Source of the DNA: Mycolicibacterium komossense
Lineage (GTDB): Bacteria; Actinomycetota; Actinomycetes; Mycobacteriales; Mycobacteriaceae
Reading direction: 5' to 3'
DNA length: 64,000 bases
Assembly (NCBI RefSeq): GCF_025822605.1
Contig: NZ_JACKTY010000031.1
Coordinates: forward strand, 206,476 to 270,475
Position numbers and translations under genes: made by a program. The notes under the pieces are model-generated. The model did not search any database, had not been told where the DNA came from, and was given only the letters and a program-made list of their open reading frames with translations. Shown here piece by piece: positions 62,107 through 64,000 of this stretch (the first letter of the stretch is position 1; every line of letters starts with the position of its first letter).

Positions 62107-62826
62107 ATGACTCCGGCAGCGACGACTCCGACCCACTCATCGCTACTCGATCCGACTTCCCAAACGGTGATCGATACGTTGTATTCGCAGTCCAGACGCC
62201 AAATGATGTCGGCACCGATGCTCCGGCACTACGCTCCCCGGCTGCCGAGCATGCTGCTGAAACGCCCCGTGCGGCCACCCAGCGACCCGAGTCTCTTCGA
62301 TGACAAACTCCTGCCGATCAGCGCGGCCCAAGGCAACTTGTTGTATTTGCTGGTGCGTGCCCAACGCCCACGCTGCGTGGTCGAGTTCGGCACTTCGTTC
62401 GGGGTATCGACGATTTACCTTGCCGCCGCCATGCGTGATACCGGCGTGGGCGGACACGTGATCGGCACTGAAATGGTGCCGTACAAAGTGGCCCAGGCAC
62501 GGTCGAATCTAACCGCAGCAGGGCTGACTGATCATGTCGAGATCCGTGAGGGTGATGCCCGACAGACCCTACGAGAACTCGATCGTCCCATCGATTTTCT
62601 CTTACTGGACGGTTGGCCGTCACTTGCGATCGAGGTACTACAAACCGCCGAGCCGATGTTGGCTAAGGGCGCCCTGATCGCGGTCGACAACATCGCACAT
62701 TTCAGCAGCGAACTGCGCTCAGTGACCCAGCGCCTATCGCACCCGCCTTACCGGTCGACACTGCTGCCATTCAAAAGCGGCACGCTCGTGAGCGTGCACG
62801 ACGGGTCTGGGACGTCTCATGCGTAG
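62107..62826 (+). CDS. Class I SAM-dependent methyltransferase (O-methyltransferase-like)
   Basis: The 239-residue protein has the SAM-binding strand VVEFGTSFGVSTIYLAAA, an acidic GTEMVPYKVAQARSNL ribose-binding strand, EIREGDARQTL and DFLLLDGWPS, typical of the methyltransferase-24/CmcI-like group that uses metal and a catechol or hydroxyl acceptor. The acceptor is unknown. Neither the ATG at 62107 nor the in-frame ATG at 62095 has a strong ribosome site. Confidence 0.78.
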   Translation: MTPAATTPTHSSLLDPTSQTVIDTLYSQSRRQMMSAPMLRHYAPRLPSMLLKRPVRPPSDPSLFDDKLLPISAAQGNLLYLLVRAQRPRCVVEFGTSFGVSTIYLAAAMRDTGVGGHVIGTEMVPYKVAQARSNLTAAGLTDHVEIREGDARQTLRELDRPIDFLLLDGWPSLAIEVLQTAEPMLAKGALIAVDNIAHFSSELRSVTQRLSHPPYRSTLLPFKSGTLVSVHDGSGTSHA

Positions 62827-62917
62827 AAATAACGAGACAACCCCGTCGGACAGACCTGAAGATCCGGTCGGTCTCTGCTCACCTGTCGCTCACACGGATC
62901 GTATGCCGACTGGATTG

Positions 62918-63070
62918 TCACGAATGTGGGTTGGACTCGAGGAGTGCCCCGTAGGTGACGGATCGCGTTATTCCTCGGATATCGGGGACCATCCTCATCG
63001 GGCGGTCCAGACGCTGGGGATCGAACCCGATCGATGCCGGAGCGGCTTTTGGTAGCGGAGTTGTTGTCAT
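62918..63070 (-). pseudogene. N-terminal remnant of a serine hydrolase (beta-lactamase-like) gene
   Basis: From the ATG at 63070 the frame reads a serine-hydrolase start (AAPASIGFDPQRLDRPMRM), then loses similarity and stops at 62918 after 50 codons. The catalytic SxxK region is missing. The ATG overlaps the stop of the preceding fragment as ATGA, so both were once parts of one operon. Nothing else is recognisable between 62827 and 62917. Confidence 0.5.
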
Positions 63071-63231
63071 GAGCCACCTTTCGCGAAGTCGGCGATGTCT
63101 GCGGCGGTGGACCGGCTGATGTCGGGGCAGCTGACCGGTAGGACCTCGAATGCGTGGCAGGCGCCCATCATTTGGCGGCAACGCGCCGAAACGCCGCTGG
63201 CCAACAGCAGAAGATAGAAAGCTTGGATGTC
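63067..63231 (-). pseudogene. C-terminal remnant of an unidentified gene
   Basis: A frame of about 54 codons (IQAFYLLLLASGVSARCRQ, later ADIADFAKGGS) ends in TGA overlapping the ATG of the next fragment. It has no start of its own and runs into the end of the alpha/beta hydrolase gene, where a deletion probably joined them. The family was not recognised. Confidence 0.4.
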
Positions 63232-64000
63232 ATGCGCTGATTCCTTCGCGGCGGTCGGCAGCGGACACGGTGCCGTCGAGCCAGTCGTAGATGCGCGCGA
63301 AGGCCAGGCGCCCTGCGCCGGCCTGGCAGTGCGCCCCGGCGCCCTCTGCTTCGGTGAACCGCAGCATAGCCTTCGGGCAGGTGAGGTGGTCGAACAGCAG
63401 CTGCGGTTGACCGTCGAAGAAGATGTCGCTGGCTGCCTCGCACACCAAGGTCGGACAGGTGATCTGCTCTGCGATTCCGCCAGCGAGCGTGTAATCGAGG
63501 TAGGACGCGAAAAACGCCCGCGGGCTGTCGACGCCCATGACGTACTGGCCGTGAGTGGCAGCCCAGCGGATGTTCGGGTCAGACGCCATGAGCTGGTCGA
63601 TCATCGCATCAACCTCCGGCGCGGACTCGGCCCGCAGCACGGCCTCTACCTCGGCACGGGAGCCGGGCATGGATCTCGTCACCGTGAGCCCCATGTCGTA
63701 GACACCGTCGAAGGCGATGCACGCGGCGAGTCGGTGCTCGTAGGCAGCCGCCCGCGGCGCCAGCAGTCCGCCCATGGAGGCTCCGAACAGCGCGATCTTG
63801 TCCGGGTCCACGCCGGGACGGTCAAGTACCCAGTCCAGGACGGGGGTGACCACGTGCTCCCAGTCGGTCCGGAAGACCAGGCGAGAGAAGTGCAGCGCGG
63901 CCGGTTGCCCCGGTCCGTCGAAGGTGACGACGTTATAGCCGCGCTCCTGCCCGGCCGCCGCGCCCATGAAGTGCATTTCTTCGCAGGTGCCGTCGAATCC
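63230..64000 (-). CDS. Alpha/beta hydrolase (FrsA/dihydroxypseudooxynicotine-hydrolase-like), 5' end cut by window edge
   Basis: The frame is open to the right edge (GFDGTCEEMHFMG precedes the first internal Met) and ends at 63230. It has the family core YNVVTFDGPGQP, nucleophile elbow ALFGASMGGLLAPRAAA, CPTLVCEAASDIFFDG and GAGAHCQAGAGR carrying the His. Relatives hydrolyse C-C or ester bonds, for example in nicotine breakdown. At least 256 residues lie in the window; the N-terminal helical domain is outside. Confidence 0.8.
   Translation of the reverse strand, partial: GFDGTCEEMHFMGAAAGQERGYNVVTFDGPGQPAALHFSRLVFRTDWEHVVTPVLDWVLDRPGVDPDKIALFGASMGGLLAPRAAAYEHRLAACIAFDGVYDMGLTVTRSMPGSRAEVEAVLRAESAPEVDAMIDQLMASDPNIRWAATHGQYVMGVDSPRAFFASYLDYTLAGGIAEQITCPTLVCEAASDIFFDGQPQLLFDHLTCPKAMLRFTEAEGAGAHCQAGAGRLAFARIYDWLDGTVSAADRREGISA

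Overview
The window is a 64 kb stretch of a high-GC actinobacterial chromosome. Several features point to a fast-growing mycobacterium (Mycolicibacterium-like) or close relative: F420-type luciferase-like oxidoreductases, a second gyrase-like topoisomerase pair of the kind described in M. smegmatis, an Rv0386-like cyclase/LuxR regulator, GreA-like proteins related to Rv3788, and many TetR regulators. No rRNA, tRNA or CRISPR array was recognised. The species call is inference from gene content only.

Left part (0-16 kb). A VOC protein cut by the window edge is followed by a tightly coupled minus-strand operon of a rifampicin-phosphotransferase/PEP-synthase-like dikinase, an LLM oxidoreductase and an AttH/CrtC-like protein, with a divergent TetR. 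An SDR/TetR pair follows. A PucR regulator with an RsbRD-like N-terminus faces a desaturase fused to its own ferredoxin-type reductase. Next is the gyrB-like/gyrA-like pair, whose quinolone-determining region naturally carries Gly at the position of M. tuberculosis GyrA D94.

Catabolic island (15.4-30.3 kb). A TetR gene with a perfect operator-promoter faces an extradiol-type VOC protein, an FAH-family hydrolase and an HsaA-like flavin hydroxylase. Then come a metal amidohydrolase, another TetR with matching sites on both flanks, two alpha/beta hydrolases, a PheA/MhpA-type hydroxylase and a PucR regulator. A DadA-type oxidase, two tandem GreA-like factors, an HD protein and a RidA protein complete the stretch. 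Together they suggest breakdown of an unidentified (possibly nitrogen-containing) ring compound, with imine clean-up.

Accessory and decaying region (30.3-43 kb). It contains a duplicated RidA start joined to an epimerase remnant, an IS3-type orfA fragment, an LtrA remnant, an FMN-reductase gene with a nonsense codon, and a TetR gene broken by an 8-bp tandem duplication. Between these are intact AraC/SDR, cyclase-LuxR, P450 and MarR/MFS modules.

Sulfur and branched-chain amino acid region (42.8-56.6 kb). A minus-strand operon joins a DszC-like monooxygenase, an NtaA/DszA-type monooxygenase and a MetNIQ-type importer, a likely organosulfur scavenging system. A complete branched-chain 2-oxoacid dehydrogenase operon follows (ACT protein, E1 alpha, E1 beta, E2, leucine-type dehydrogenase, E3). 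It faces an Lrp/AsnC regulator across a perfect 8-bp inverted repeat whose arms are two helical turns apart.

Right end (56.6-64 kb). It holds a hydrolase remnant, a proline iminopeptidase, a KstD-like flavoprotein facing a TetR across a perfect palindrome, an AraC regulator facing a methyltransferase, two decayed gene pieces and a partial alpha/beta hydrolase. About 15 transcription regulators in 64 kb, most beside a small metabolic module, is the overall theme.
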